Shown here: piece by piece, positions 9,781 through 20,620 of the stretch | How positions within the stretch are numbered: the stretch's first letter is position 1 | How the letters are laid out: every line of letters begins with the position of its first letter | DNA from: Hofstenia miamia | Lineage: Eukaryota > Xenacoelomorpha > Acoela | Direction: 5' to 3' | DNA length: 25,282 bases | Assembly: GCA_004352715.1 (NCBI GenBank) | Contig: SCFE01000056.1 | Coordinates: 1-25,282 of the forward strand | Program-made: the position numbers and the translations under genes | The notes under the pieces: generated by a model | Seen by the model: only the letters and a program-made list of their open reading frames with translations | Told to the model about the DNA's origin: nothing | Databases searched by the model: none

Positions 9781-12059
9781 AGAACAATATTTACCAAAGA
9801 AGAAAGGGAAGAAATCTAAATATATAGTATTGGGTAGAAAGGCAAAGCAAATCTAGAACTGAGCCATGATAATCCTAATGTACACATATCAGTTAAAGAA
9901 TTCTCCTTTATTCATTCGCCCAAGAGTAGAAAGGAGTACCATAAGCATATAATCTTCTGAAGCGAGTAGAAGCTATTACAATATAAATTTGTAACAATAT
10001 TTTCTGTCATTCCTCTGATCAACTAACCAGAATATGGTGTTATTTTCAAATGCTTAATGATGTAGATCACACATGCATATATCAAACAGAGGCAGAAAAA
10101 TAATTTAGGACCTCACTAAAAATGTCAAGCATGCATCATTGAAAACAATGGATTTCCAGAAGTTAATTTCTAAATGCATTATTCAAATTCATGATACCGA
10201 TACTGCACAAATAACAAGGAATGGTGAAGTCCATAATTTATGAAATTTTATGATGCCCCAATGGAATGCAAACAGCTATAGACTCAGTGTTAAACACAGA
10301 ATATATGCATTAATTTTGATGGAACAACTAATAACACTTCAGGCTCTCAAATTTGCTAATAAACTGATCCATGCACTTTCAAATATTCTTAACATCACCT
10401 CAAAATATAAAAGAAAAGACATTTATTATCTCAAAACATATATTGTCATAAATTCTGAAATCCCTTAAGATGATTCCCATCCATCATCCTCAAAACTCAT
10501 TCAGCATAACACTAATTACAATAATTCCCTTTATTCATCTACAAGTTTAAATAGACTAGAACAGATGCAATAATCAGTCCTAAGACTACAATCAAGTTAA
10601 AATAAATAAAATAACAGAAAACAATAGTGTATGGCATTGAATTACTGAAACTCATCTTTATTGAAATTTATACTCCTGAAAAAACTTGTTTGACATAACA
10701 ATGCAAATTTAGTGGACTGTTGACTGCATGTGCATCTCCTAATTATTAGACAATGTCTATTAAAGTTACTCAAATGATTTCCAATTCTGGTCTAAATCAA
10801 AATTTATCAAAAATCTATTCTGCATTTTATCCTCTATCATCTCAATCCCTCTTATTTGGCACTACTGCAAAGATTATTAAAAAGTTCCAGTTGACAGTGG
10901 TATCAGAGCCCTTAAATACTATCACTGCACTGTTCAATCTATTGTGAAATTTAATCACACTAAAAAGCTTAAAGAAATTCACCAATAAGAAACAAGAAGC
11001 CATTCATTAGTGGATATCAATCACATACCTGGAGAACTTACTAACAGGTGTCATATATTAGCCAGCACTCATAAGAAATAAAATCTAAGATTAATGCAAG
11101 ACACATGAAATCACATATCATCTTTGCAAGTATCATTGATGGAAGGAACAAATTTAATTCTAACATGGCTCCAAGTGCAATAATAACAAAGATACACAAT
11201 ATTAGAAATAGCTAAAATCAAATGTCAGAAAAGCAAATTTCCCTTTTAAGACTAAGCATGTGTTCTCTTTCTTCATTCATGATGTCAAAAACTAAAAATA
11301 TCTGAAGCTAATTTATTTTATATTTGTGCAATAACAAAATGTGCGCTGCACTATGAGAACACATGTTTTACTGAAAATGTTACAAAATCATCAAACGGCC
11401 TATTAACAACCTCCAAGGATTTGAAGGGATAATCTAAAATACATTAAATACAAAAATTGTCAATTTTCATCTACAGTGCTCTAGATGCTCATTCCTCACG
11501 GCAGGATGATACCTACTATCACATACTTCTTCATATTTCAAGATAAATACCACAGCTCAATATTATATCTCCACAACTCTCCCTGGTCATAATAAAGTTT
11601 ATTGAATTTAGTAAATTCTTTTTTTATATGCTGGCATTGTTGAAATATGCATGTGTAGCACCGAATCCAAAAATTGAATCAAATTCCTTTCACATTTTTA
11701 TTAATTGTGCATTATTTAGTTATTGCCTATGATGTAGTTTTTTATTAAATTTTATTTTTGTGTGACCTTTAAAAGTTCTGTTACAAGAATTGCATTAATA
11801 GTTTTTCATGAGTGTATTGCATTTCAATTGTGGAATACTCTTTCATATACCAATTATTTTCTTGATGACAATTAAAAATAATTATTTAAATTTTTTTAAA
11901 CACCATGACATAAAATTGATGTTAATGAACAACAGTACTCTTCAATTGTTACAAAATCATTATAAGACTAGTCCTATTGGGGGAGTATAATAGAGAAACA
12001 GTGCAAGCTGATAATGAATCTAGTAATCAATAAATGTGAAATTATAAATTTATCAAGCG
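9781..12059. other. Gene-free AT-rich DNA
   Basis: About 2.3 kb of irregular sequence. Short plus frames (10250-10468, 10753-10947, 11808-11990) have AT-rich random composition and no motif. I found no terminal repeats, RNA genes or splice-flanked exons. Confidence 0.5.
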
Positions 12060-12081
12060 AATATATATATATATATATATA
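12060..12081. repeat. TA microsatellite
   Basis: Eleven TA units between otherwise ordinary sequence. Confidence 0.9.
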
Positions 12082-12236
12082 ATTTAGAGATTTGCTATGT
12101 AAATTCATTTAGTCTATAAGCACTTGCTGATGCATTTCAACCACTTTGGGTCATCGTCAGAATATAATATTGCGGCAAATAAAACTTTTCAAAAATACTA
12201 CACTAAATAATTAAAAATCATGTATATATGCATTAA

Positions 12237-12893
12237 CTAAAATGGATAAGTTCTTTTGATGTAATTAACTTGATTGCTTAAAATATAATTATGATCTTCT
12301 TTATTTAATGTAATTGCTTTTGCTATTTTGGTGTTCTTTGTTCTTAATATTGTGTCAAAATTATTTTCTTTAAGTTCGTGAGGATGTTGGTAGATTTCTG
12401 TGCTTAAATGTCCACTAAAATATTCTTTTACTCTCTTTCCAAATTGTCGAACTGTTTCACCAATATACAATTTATTACAATTGTCACAATTATATCTATA
12501 GGCAATTCGATGAAACAAGTTCTTGTGGGATTATATCTTTATTCTTAAATATATATTCTGTTTTGTATGATTCAATTATTGGTCGTATCTTAAAATTTTT
12601 CAGTTTCTTATTGATGATCTTCAATTTTTTCTTCAGTGATGTAATTTGGTATTGAATATTTGGTAACTTTCAATACACTTGTAGGTTCACTTCATCAATA
12701 GATTTCGACGGATGTAATAAACACTTTGAAACAACGTCCTTAATTAATTTATGAGGATAACCATTTTTAGAGAATATTCCAAAAACTTGATCGAATGCAG
12801 AAGAGATCAGTTTATAATTAGATGATTGTTTTATAATTCTGTCGCAAATTGCCTTAATTATATAAAATTTTACTTTATATTTCTTAAGAAATG
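12237..12893 (-). pseudogene. Penelope-like retroelement, 3' part: RT C-terminal region and GIY-YIG endonuclease
   Basis: Penelope-like elements encode a telomerase-related reverse transcriptase followed by a GIY-YIG nuclease that nicks the target. On the minus strand, 12893-12670 encodes the end of the RT region: KYKVKFYIIKAICDRI, SSNYKLISSAFDQVF, then the family's NGYP (NGYPHKLIKDVV). After a TGA (12672-12670) the frame continues as a Lys-rich linker with YIFKNKDIIPQ. One frameshift near 12520-12530 then leads into the endonuclease at 12518-12237. That part has the zinc-type CDNC of this family, LYIGET (YIG at 12467-12459), Arg in RQFGKRVKE, and IAKAITLNKED. The Glu usually found in the last motif (E-A-I) appears as Lys here. 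The stop, the frameshift and the lack of the RT catalytic core make it a dead 5'-truncated copy, a common state for these elements. Confidence 0.85.
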
Positions 12894-13068
12894 GCATGCC
12901 ATTGATGGACCGACATGGGCCATTGAAGTTGCCATTGATGGCCATTGTTGGCAAATGATCGCCGGGGAATTAATGGGCCAGTGATTTATTCCCGACAGTG
13001 ACCCATTGATGGGCCAATAATGGTCCCTTCGTGAGCCAATAATGGCCCATTGGTGGCAAAGAGTAGGT
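12890..13068. repeat. Cluster of GGCCATTGATGGCC-like motifs
   Basis: About seven diverged copies of a near-palindromic CCATTGATGG/CCAATAATGG motif lie in 180 bp, GC-richer than the surroundings. Examples are TTGCCATTGATGGCCATTG and GACCCATTGATGGGCCAATA. The cluster starts where the Penelope similarity stops. The same motif recurs at 14640-14690 and 14820-14880, and weakly at 13593-13650. Confidence 0.7.
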
Positions 13069-14639
13069 TTTGATTTCAAACCATTATTATTACTACATAT
13101 AAAACAACAACTTTATAGATCTAATGATGTTCAAACATTGCTGTTTGAAAATCCACAAGCCCAACAAAGGGCAGAAGGATATCTTTGATATCGTATCAAG
13201 CATTTTCAGTACAAACATTTAATTGAAAATTGAAAGAATGTCTTGTTTATAAATGATAACATAAGAAAAATATATATCTGCCAAATTTAACAAAATTTTT
13301 AAATTTTCAAAACAAGTCCACTTTTGAAATAGTACTTTTTTAAATCGTGAAAAATCTTTTCTGCTCAATCATTACTTTTTTATATTATAGTTAACTTTAA
13401 GGCGTCCAAATATGCAGGAATAAATTATTTTGAAAATTCACATCACAGGTATATTATAATTTTTTACAAATTAAAAATTTCAAGAAAGCTTTTCGCAATT
13501 CCTATTTTTATATTAAAAGGATCTAGGAATCAAAAAAAGGAAGTGAGTTCTATTTGCAAGCTTCTGTTCATTGATTATTGATTACTAATTTTGCCAATAA
13601 TGCCGCCAATGGTCCAAAAATTGGTCACTGGTAGCATCAGTTGCCACAAGTGCGACATTTTTCCTCCAGCAGTCCACTGATAATGTCCAAAATTTTATTA
13701 TGAGTTATAATTCGTAATTTGGTATAAATTGCTTGAGCTAAGAGCACAGTTGGTAATGTGTATAGCATCAGAGTTGTAAGAGCTTTGTAAGGGCCAGGCC
13801 AGGAACGAGCTTGGGCCGTAAAATTGAGAATGAAGTTTCTGCACAACTGGCCTATAATTTTTCAAAATTTTTTTTATAAATATCCATTCTCTTACATTAA
13901 AATATTATATCAACTATTATATTCAATTGACTAATTATACATCAAAAAGTGAATCCACGGCAACAATAATTACATTTAATTTAGAAGTTTTCTTAGTAAT
14001 AGCAAGCGCCAATCAATTTCATTTATACTTTAAGTGTCCTAGCGTAAATTTTAAATTACTTAGACAGTGCACTGGATTTTATTTGCAGGTTTGCAAGGGG
14101 AATGCTACACATTTTTATATGATGTACCATGAACATTCATTTATTATTATTAAGATTTAAATAATAAAAATTTAAAAATGTCATTTACAATCCTTTTCCA
14201 GCAGTAAACACATCCTTATTTTAAGCAGATCACTTCTGATGTCACCATGAGTAAACTTTCTTGTAAAAGGTATCATTTTAGTATTTTCAATTGTATGTTT
14301 AATTTTTTTATTTACAAAAATCTTATAATGGTTTTGGATATGACGGGCCTGGGACAGAATATTACCAGTTGCAATGGGCCGAGCTGGGCTGGCTTACGGT
14401 TTAAATGGCCGGGCTTGAAATCACTTCCCGGTTACAACTTTGTATAGCATAATATCCTAATGATTGAACACCTTGCTGCAAATGATTGAATTCATTATAC
14501 ATAAAAACAAAGAGCTGGCATACTAGATTGTGTTATCAACTACTGAAGGGTAAGTAATTTTTTATGAAATTTAATTTGATCAGGCAAAATTGTAAACACA
14601 ATAATTAGTATTTAATTGCTAGATGGCAGATCGATCCAA
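13069..14639. other. AT-rich DNA with two GC-rich islands, no gene
   Basis: GC-rich islands at about 13793-13831 (GGGCCAGGCCAGGAACGAGC...) and 14341-14430 (GGGCCTGGG..., GGGCCGAGCTGGGCTGGC) share TTACGG, GGCC and GAGCT pieces in partly inverted order, as remnants of a hAT-like short element might. No exact ends or target duplications were found. Plus frames at 13927-14160 and 14247-14447 have no motif. Confidence 0.4.
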
Positions 14640-14880
14640 CTAATACCATTAATGGGCCATTGTTGGACCATCAATGGTCTAAAAGAAACTGATAAATTAT
14701 ACTTTTTAAAATTGAAGTTAAACTTTTATGCAATGCACATACTATATACAATAATATAATCATTTATTTGTAAAATTGTTGAATTTTAAGATTTTTATAA
14801 CTTTTTATTTCGTTGGTTGCCAAATGAATGGCCATTATTGGCCATTGATTCCATTCATAGACCATTGGTGCCGCAATATC
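14640..14880. repeat. Two more clusters of the GGCCATTGATGG motif
   Basis: At 14640-14680 there is CCATTAATGGGCCATTGTTGG then ACCATCAATGGT. At 14825-14875 there is AATGGCCATTATTGGCCATTG then CATAGACCATTGGTG. Both contain plus and minus copies of the motif seen at 12890-13068, with AT-rich sequence between. Confidence 0.6.
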
Positions 14881-14958
14881 ATGTAAAAGGAATGTATATT
14901 CCTGTATTCGTTTTCCTAAAGTAAAGTCTTGATTCCAAATTCAAATTTATATTTAAAT

Positions 14959-14962
<4 letters not shown>

Positions 14963-15000
<38 letters not shown>
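14963..15000. repeat. TA microsatellite
   Basis: An almost pure TA tract with one G near its end. Confidence 0.95.
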
Positions 15001-15001
<1 letters not shown>

Positions 15002-15654
15002 ATAAATAAAAATATATCTTTCACCAATATTATAAAGCTACATAATACTTTACAGTTTCTAAAATACTACAAATTAAACATTTTGCATAAGCTTAAAATT
15101 TTAGCAAACATTGTATTCTCTTAAGAATCCATTTGGGAGCTGCTTTACAAAAATAAAAACATACTATGTACATTAAAATGCTGAATACTCATCGATAGCG
15201 TTTCCTGTATTATTCCGTGGTTCAAAACCTTATTGCTACAATTGTGAAATGAAATATATGTATACTAAGCATTTGAAATTCAGAACAAGTTACTCGTAGT
15301 GCTGTGTGATAATCTGAGGCACAAAGCAAATAGCTTCATCGCATGCATTAAATTCGGCAAATTGTGTTTCTGTTGTAAAATATTAAAGCGGAATTAAGGC
15401 ACAATAATTCAGGCCTCAAGTTCTCTACGAAAAAAATTATTGCGCAATGTTACTCAGAATTATCCGCACTATCCAACCGGATAATTAATTCGTTGATTTT
15501 GAAATTGAGGCAATACTCTGCATGCCTCAGCGTGTTGGCTTTATATTTGAAGTGCTAAAAATATTGTATATTTTCAATATACAGGAAAAATATTTTATTT
15601 TCAATCTTTAAGTGTATGATCTATATAATCATATTATGTGCATCGTTTTCTTAT

Positions 15655-15655
<1 letters not shown>
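15001..15655. other. AT-rich DNA, no gene; weak inverted repeat
   Basis: An 8-bp inverted pair CTGAGGCA (15314) / TGCCTCAG (15523) bounds about 217 bp that contains further GGCAC/GCCTCA words, but without a target duplication. Otherwise nothing recognised. Confidence 0.4.
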
Positions 15656-15701
<46 letters not shown>

Positions 15702-15704
15702 TAC
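15656..15704. repeat. TA microsatellite at the truncated end of the integrase remnant
   Basis: About 45 bp of TA repeat directly beyond the last recognisable integrase codons. It also encodes the IYIYIY tail of the open frame running across it. Confidence 0.9.
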
Positions 15705-15966
15705 CTAAATATATAACTTAAATGTAGCATCCAATTGTGTATAATTGTTGATGCAATTGTTTGCACTGTTTGGTTGATAATGGGTAGCATGTGTGTGTAT
15801 TTGTTGAAGTTATCAACCATTATGAATGTGTATTAATAGCCATCATCATTCTTGGATAGTTGTTCAATATCAATGTGTACTATTTCATTTGGTTCAGATG
15901 ATGTAATTTTTTGCAACTGCATAGTATTGGTAATAACACATTTTTATATTTGTTTATTACGTCGGG
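15705..15966 (-). pseudogene. pol: Ty3/gypsy integrase, N-terminal part of the catalytic core
   Basis: Integrase inserts the retrotransposon cDNA. On the minus strand the sequence DVINKY...KMCVIT (15966-15930, one base out of frame) matches the end of the zinc-binding domain. Then comes NEIVHIDIEQLSKNDDGY, with the first catalytic Asp at 15871-15869, an in-frame TAA, and YTFIMVDNFNKYTHMLP and TVQTIASTIIHNW. These are the usual core motifs up to about the first 70 residues. The second Asp, the Glu and the rest are absent; the copy ends at a TA microsatellite. The His half and first Cys of the zinc finger are replaced by the mariner fragment at 15967-16314. Orientation and order agree with RT and RNase H at 16315-17972. 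Confidence 0.8.
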
Positions 15967-16314
15967 GTGAATATGGGGGATGAGGTAATATTTTGAATCC
16001 GCGATCATGAAGCTTTTGAGTAGACTGATTGCTCTTATGGGGTCTTGCATTGTCGTGCAAAAAATGACCATCGATGAGGCGCCTTCTTTTAGCTGGAATA
16101 GTCCAATTTAATTCGTCCAACAAGTTGCAGTAGTAATCTGAATTGAAGGAGGTATTCACAGGCAAGACATTAATGAGAAGCACACCTTTGCTGTCCCAGA
16201 ACACCGTAATTATATGCTTACAAGTGGTCATGTTACTTTGACGTGGTACAAATGTTGGCTCATCACCTGACCCTCTCCATGACCTGTTCTTCTTTCCACA
16301 GTAACTATTATTTC
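15967..16314 (-). mobile_element. mariner transposase fragment embedded in gypsy pol
   Basis: On the minus strand one open frame carries hallmarks of mariner DDD transposases: KKNRSWRGSGDEP, then ITVFWDSKGVLLINVLP, NSDYYCNLLDELN, the second catalytic Asp in FLHDNARPH, and ILPHPPYSP. The first Asp motif lies upstream of the fragment. The sequence changes to integrase exactly where SPDLAPSDY, with the third Asp, would follow. Only about 115 of some 345 residues remain and no mariner terminal repeats are visible, so this is not a simple insertion. It may be an old insertion trimmed by deletions on both sides. Family call is firm; the mechanism is inferred. Confidence 0.85.
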
Positions 16315-17972
16315 ATCAAAAAAAAATTTTCAGAAAAGACTTATGCGAAAACCCTATATTTGTATTAATTGCATATCATTTTTCTGATGTTTTATTATTT
16401 CATCCTCTGATATTTAATCTTTAAGCTGAATAGGCGATATATAGTGACCTTGTCTATCAGTAGGCCTATTGATGAATGGAATGTTGTCATATGTTGATTT
16501 TGTGATAAATTAATTGAGACCATTTTGTATATTTGTTTTGAATCGTCATGATGGTATTGAGGAAGAGCTGTTATTAAATCAGCATTAGTATGTTGTTTCC
16601 CGTTTCAGTGAATGATGGTGAAGGTGAAATTTGTTAAGTATTCAATCAAACAAACTATTATGTTGGAGTGGTAAGCCAACTGAGGCCAGAGTTATTGGTG
16701 CAGACTGTAAAATGTCATTGTCCTAATAGTAAATAATGAAATTTGTTAAGACTTTCAAGAAGAGCAAGAATTCTGACTTTTGCTGAACTGTAATTGAGTT
16801 CTGTTGGTTTGAGTTTTCTACTAAAAAATTGTGTAGGCGTTTCAATTCCATTTATGAATTGGCTTAATGTTGCGCCTAAGGTGACAGAACTAGCATCACA
16901 ATCAACAATGAATTGCTTTGAGAAATCAGGTGAATTGAGACTTGGTAATTTCTTTAATTCAAGATTAATTTATCTAACTCTGTTTGATGTGATGACCATT
17001 CAAAAGCTATTTTCTTAGTAAGTTGGACAGATGAATAGTCTTGTCAGATATGTTAGGTATAAAAGCTTGGTAGTAATTAAAGAAACATATGATGTGTAGT
17101 AGATCTTTTTTGTTATTAGGAGGTGTGATTTTGTGTATTGTGCCTCAGGCACTAATTATATTGTGTTGAATTTGCTGACCTAAGACATTTACAGATGTTT
17201 GAAGTAATTTACATTTTTGCTGTTCATTTTTAAGCCAGACTGTCTTAATAAGTTTAATATTTTATCAAGCTTATTAATATGTTCTTTAATTGTTTTGGTG
17301 CTACTAAATATCGTCAATATTGGCAATACCATCTTCTAAATTGTTATTGGTGGTTTGTAGTATTTTAGTTACTTATCATTGAAAGGTATCAGAGGCATTG
17401 CAAAGCTACTAAAAAAGACCATATGGTGTGATGAATGCTGTTTTCTTGATGTTGGACTTGTGCATTGGGATTCACCAATAAGAGTCATGAAGAATGAATT
17501 TTGGCATGCCATATACAATATTTTGTCAATATGGTATAAAGGATAAGCGTCCTATTTTGTTATGTTCTTTAGCTTTCTGAAATCAATGCAAAGGTGATGC
17601 TTGTCATTTTGTTTGATGGTGATGCATAAGGGCTCTTAGATGTTTGTATTATTCGATTGTTTAATAAATCTTTAATAATTTTAGAATGTTCTTGCTTAAG
17701 ATGGTCTGGTACAGGACGCACTGGTTGGCGTATTAGTCTATTTTGTGTTGATTTAAGGCTGTGTTCTTCACTGATGACCTTGCCAACACTGATGGTGTCA
17801 AAGTTAAATATTGGTGAATGGTTTTTTAATATGGAAATCAATTTTTGGATTTGTTCCAAAGTTAAATGAGGATATATATTTTGATTAATTTCTGGAATCA
17901 CAGTGTTGTTGCTCTGATTATATGGCATTTCCAAGGATAGTACATGATTTGACTTGCTTTGTACTACAGTAA
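16315..17972 (-). pseudogene. pol: Ty3/gypsy pol: reverse transcriptase, connection and RNase H, decayed
   Basis: RT copies element RNA into DNA and RNase H removes the RNA strand. Reading right to left: pre-RT linker and fingers, 17971-17620 (HLTLEQIQKLISILKNH, RLIRQPVRPVPDHLKQEHS, IIQTSKSPYASP). After a one-base shift near 17620 come LCIDFRKLKNITK, a TAG, and DAYPLYHIDKIL. After another shift come IPMHKSNIKKTAFITPYGLF, then the active-site box as NIDD (17321-17310) in place of YxDD. The connection follows (EHINKLDKILNLLRQSGLK, FYQAFIPNISD). RNase H, about 17000-16690, has FIVDCDASS (16903-16889), FFSRKLKPTELNYSS and LNKFHYLLLG; the residues aligned with the usual catalytic Glu are AKVR. It ends with a THTNADLI box and spacer DEIIKHQKND. 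Several stops and frameshifts make it inactive. Gag and protease are absent upstream, where an LTR begins. Confidence 0.88.
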
Positions 17973-19120
17973 TGTAACATTCTCCACCTGGCCTATTTGC
18001 ACTGTGTATTATTGCTAGTAATCACTACTCAGTAAATTGCAGGTGAGGAGTTACTACATTAATGAATCGCCAAGCCTTTCCTCCTTACTTAACTAGCTAG
18101 GTTAATTGAGTACTAATCATCACTATTTAGGTGACAAAGCCAAGTGACGTTTCCTCTTTGAATCATCTGTGGGCTACTGCCCGAAGCTGATCTCCACATC
18201 ACAGTTCCTCTCATTCATGAATGATTGACTGAATCCACTGCACCATCTCAGCTCAATGAGGACTAATTATGTGTACCCTACTTTAGCTCAGTGCGTGCAC
18301 TCATGTCAAGTTGTAACTGACTTAAACTCAATTTTGTAAAGTGTTTGTTGGTTTGTTTAAGTAAAGCAACCTGGCATTGACACTAACTGCTTTTAGATAA
18401 TATTAAGGTAGCCATTACCGTAAAATTATTGGCTTAGTAAATTAATTAATAGATAGCAGTTTCCTATACTTACATTTAATAACAATACATGTAAAGTCAT
18501 TTATTTGGTCGATTATAGTCAAGTCTCCTACAATTAAGAACATATATATTCCTAATGTTCGACTATCCAGTCATTTTGAGCATCTATTATTTCATACATG
18601 TATAGATCGATAGTCAGACTAAGCAAGAATCAAAAAACTCCTAACTGTAACATAAGTGCGGTTTCATGACTGGCACAAGGACCCTTTGAATCGATCCCGT
18701 GATGGAATCCAGCCACTACTTGACACAACTTGCTTAGCTGAACATTTTATTAAATATCAAACCAGATAAATGAAGAATGAAAAATAAAATAAACTCTGAA
18801 GAATTTATTGTTCATCAAATTTCTCTTAAATTCCCAGCTATTTATTTAAAAGTTGTAAAGTACCTGCTGATTTTGAATTTCAAATAAATCTTCTGCCAAT
18901 ATGGCTGTTCTTATGTAAGCATAATTTCGCTTGTTACAATTGGTCAAAAATTACTTAATTGGCTACAGTAATTTTCTTAGAGTGTGCAATATTGTGACTT
19001 AGTTGCATCTTACAAAATAAATAAGATAATTAACTAAATTTTACAATCATAATTCTGATCACTATTAATTATTCGACGTTAATCTTTGTTTGCAGCTTAG
19101 TTCTTTTGGGTGATGCTACA
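17973..19120 (-). repeat. Long terminal repeat, copy 2
   Basis: An 1148-bp copy of the repeat at 1920-3069, same orientation, with identical TGTAACAT and GATGCTACA ends. No primer-binding site follows at 17972; the adjoining minus-strand sequence is already the pol linker before RT. Flanks are GTAA on the left and CTAA on the right, so there is no clear target duplication. It may be a solo LTR that landed in an unrelated pol, or the LTR of an element that lost primer site, gag and protease by internal deletion. The second LTR would have to lie left of 15705 and is not seen. Confidence 0.88.
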
Positions 19121-19857
19121 CTAATATATGGCCCAGTGTTATCTTCTATTTTACAAATTTGTGCTGATGTTCTGTATTCTTCCTATATTTATTTTCATTT
19201 GGCATCCTCAATACAATTAAATGAGAATGATTTTTTTTCGTTAACAATATCAGAACAAATTGGATTTTTAGACTTGGAATTGATAAAAGGCCTACTGAAA
19301 GGCTAGATTTTAATGGTTTTATTTGCATATAAAGTTCTAGATAGTTGGTTAACAGTTTGTAAATGTGTGGTAATATTAATATTCTTTGGATTGATGGTTA
19401 GTGTCTTATTGTAGAATCAACACACTGCTTAGGATGGCTCATAATAGCTTTTACTATCACTATTTGTTATGCAATTAGGAATGAAGTAGTTACCAGCAGC
19501 TATGCCATGGTTTGTGACTCAGAAAGAAACTAGCTCAGTGAATGAGATATTGTTAGAAGTGCTCCCAGAAGTGCTTACCATATGTTAATTTGTACAATAT
19601 TTGCTCTTTTTATTAGAAATAATAAATGGAAGTTCGCAATTGTGCCACTTCTGCCTCTTATAGATTTACGTGTAAGTAATCCTAAATATAAAAAGATACG
19701 TGGCCCTCAGTACATATGTGCAACTATTGCAGTGATAAGCTGACTGTCAATCAAATACATCTCTGAAGTGAAATTAATTACTGAACAATGTAATAATATG
19801 CTTGTAGGCATTTCTTATGTTTAATAAATCTGCTATGTTTATTAGCTACAATAAATA
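19121..19857. other. Unassigned DNA between LTR copies
   Basis: On the minus strand one frame (about 19620-19200) gives stretches such as NHGIAAGNYFIPNCITNSDSK and SRPFINSKSKNPICSDIVNE, but with at least six stops. That is near the chance rate for such AT-rich DNA. If real it could be an old pseudogene or retroelement piece; I could not identify it. Confidence 0.25.
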
Positions 19858-19985
19858 TGGATCTAAAATAAAAGGGATTGCATAAGGTTAGCTATCCAGA
19901 TTTTTAGAATGCAGAGGTTTATTATCAAGTGAATCAATCAATATGTAAGCTAAATGAAGAAAAACTCCTAAGCCTAACATTAACC
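19858..19985 (-). repeat. Fragment of a related LTR abutting LTR copy 3
   Basis: GGATCTAAAATAA at the left matches LTR copy 3 at about 20539. Further right, CTATCCAG (19893) and AAAAACTCCTAA (19960) lie 67-68 bp apart; in LTR copy 1 the same two words lie 70-71 bp apart (2512 and 2582), followed in both by TAACAT. This is an internal LTR piece of the diverged subfamily, about 14 bp before the start of copy 3. Confidence 0.6.
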
Positions 19986-19999
19986 TAAAAACACACTTT

Positions 20000-20620
20000 T
20001 GTAACATCCTCTACTAGGCTACATTACTATGTATCTCTTGTTACTGCATACCACTACTCGTAGTTTTGTGGGTAGGGATTTACTTAATTAGATACTGCTT
20101 TAGCTTTTGTTTCTGTTAACACAATGTAACTACATTTAACTGTTCACTATTTAGGTGATGAAGCCATGCAGCAATTTCTCCAACTATTGATAAGGGGCAT
20201 CCACCTGAAGCTGATCTCCACATCCAGTTTCACCAATGCTTTGATATTCCATTTGGTTGAGATCCACACCTCAGCTCATTGATACTATTTATGTGTACCT
20301 TATTCTAGCTCAGTGCATACTCAAGACATGACACAATTCGACTTAAACTCTATTTATAAAAGTGTTTCAGTTGTTTGCAACCTGACTTGTTACTAGCTGC
20401 TTGATTAATATTACATGTAGCCATTACCAAAATATATTGGCTTTAATAAATGCATTATTATTGAGCAGCTTCCTAACCTACATTTATAAATTAATACATG
20501 TATGGTCACTTTATCGGTCATTTATTGGTCATTAATTTGGATCTAAAATAATATTAATATATTGCCTAAGTTTTGGTCATCCAACCATTTGTTCAAAGTT
20601 AATTATTTTAATACATGTAG
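20000..20620 (-). repeat. Diverged LTR copy 3, cut by an assembly gap
   Basis: It starts TGTAACATCCTC like copies 1 and 2 and follows them in order. Shared blocks include CACTATTTAGGTGA, GCTGATCTCCACATC, CTAGCTCAGTGCAT, GTAGCCATTACC and AATACATGTA. It shows many substitutions and indels, perhaps 70-75 percent identity. It covers the first 640 bp or so of the 1150-bp repeat before the N run. No primer site lies to its left. It runs opposite to gag copy 2 beyond the gap, so the two do not form one simple element. Confidence 0.75.

Noticed and set aside
12870-13079. Minus frame with repeated WPINGS/GPSMA-like words
   Set aside because: It is a translation of the GGCCATTGATGG motif cluster; the apparent protein repeats come from the DNA repeat.
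15314-15530. Short transposon bounded by CTGAGGCA / TGCCTCAG
   Set aside because: Only 8 bp match, flanks show no target duplication and the inner sequences do not pair well, so chance is likely.
15629-15820. A separate 63-residue protein with an IYIYIY tail
   Set aside because: The first part is integrase core and the tail is translated TA microsatellite, so it is not an independent gene.
15880-16071. Open frame overlapping the mariner fragment in another frame
   Set aside because: It has no motif; the mariner and integrase readings in the other frames explain this DNA.
19146-19620. Gypsy pol or other pseudogene right of LTR copy 2
   Set aside because: Some stretches look protein-like, but the stop density is near the random level for such AT-rich DNA and no diagnostic motif is present.
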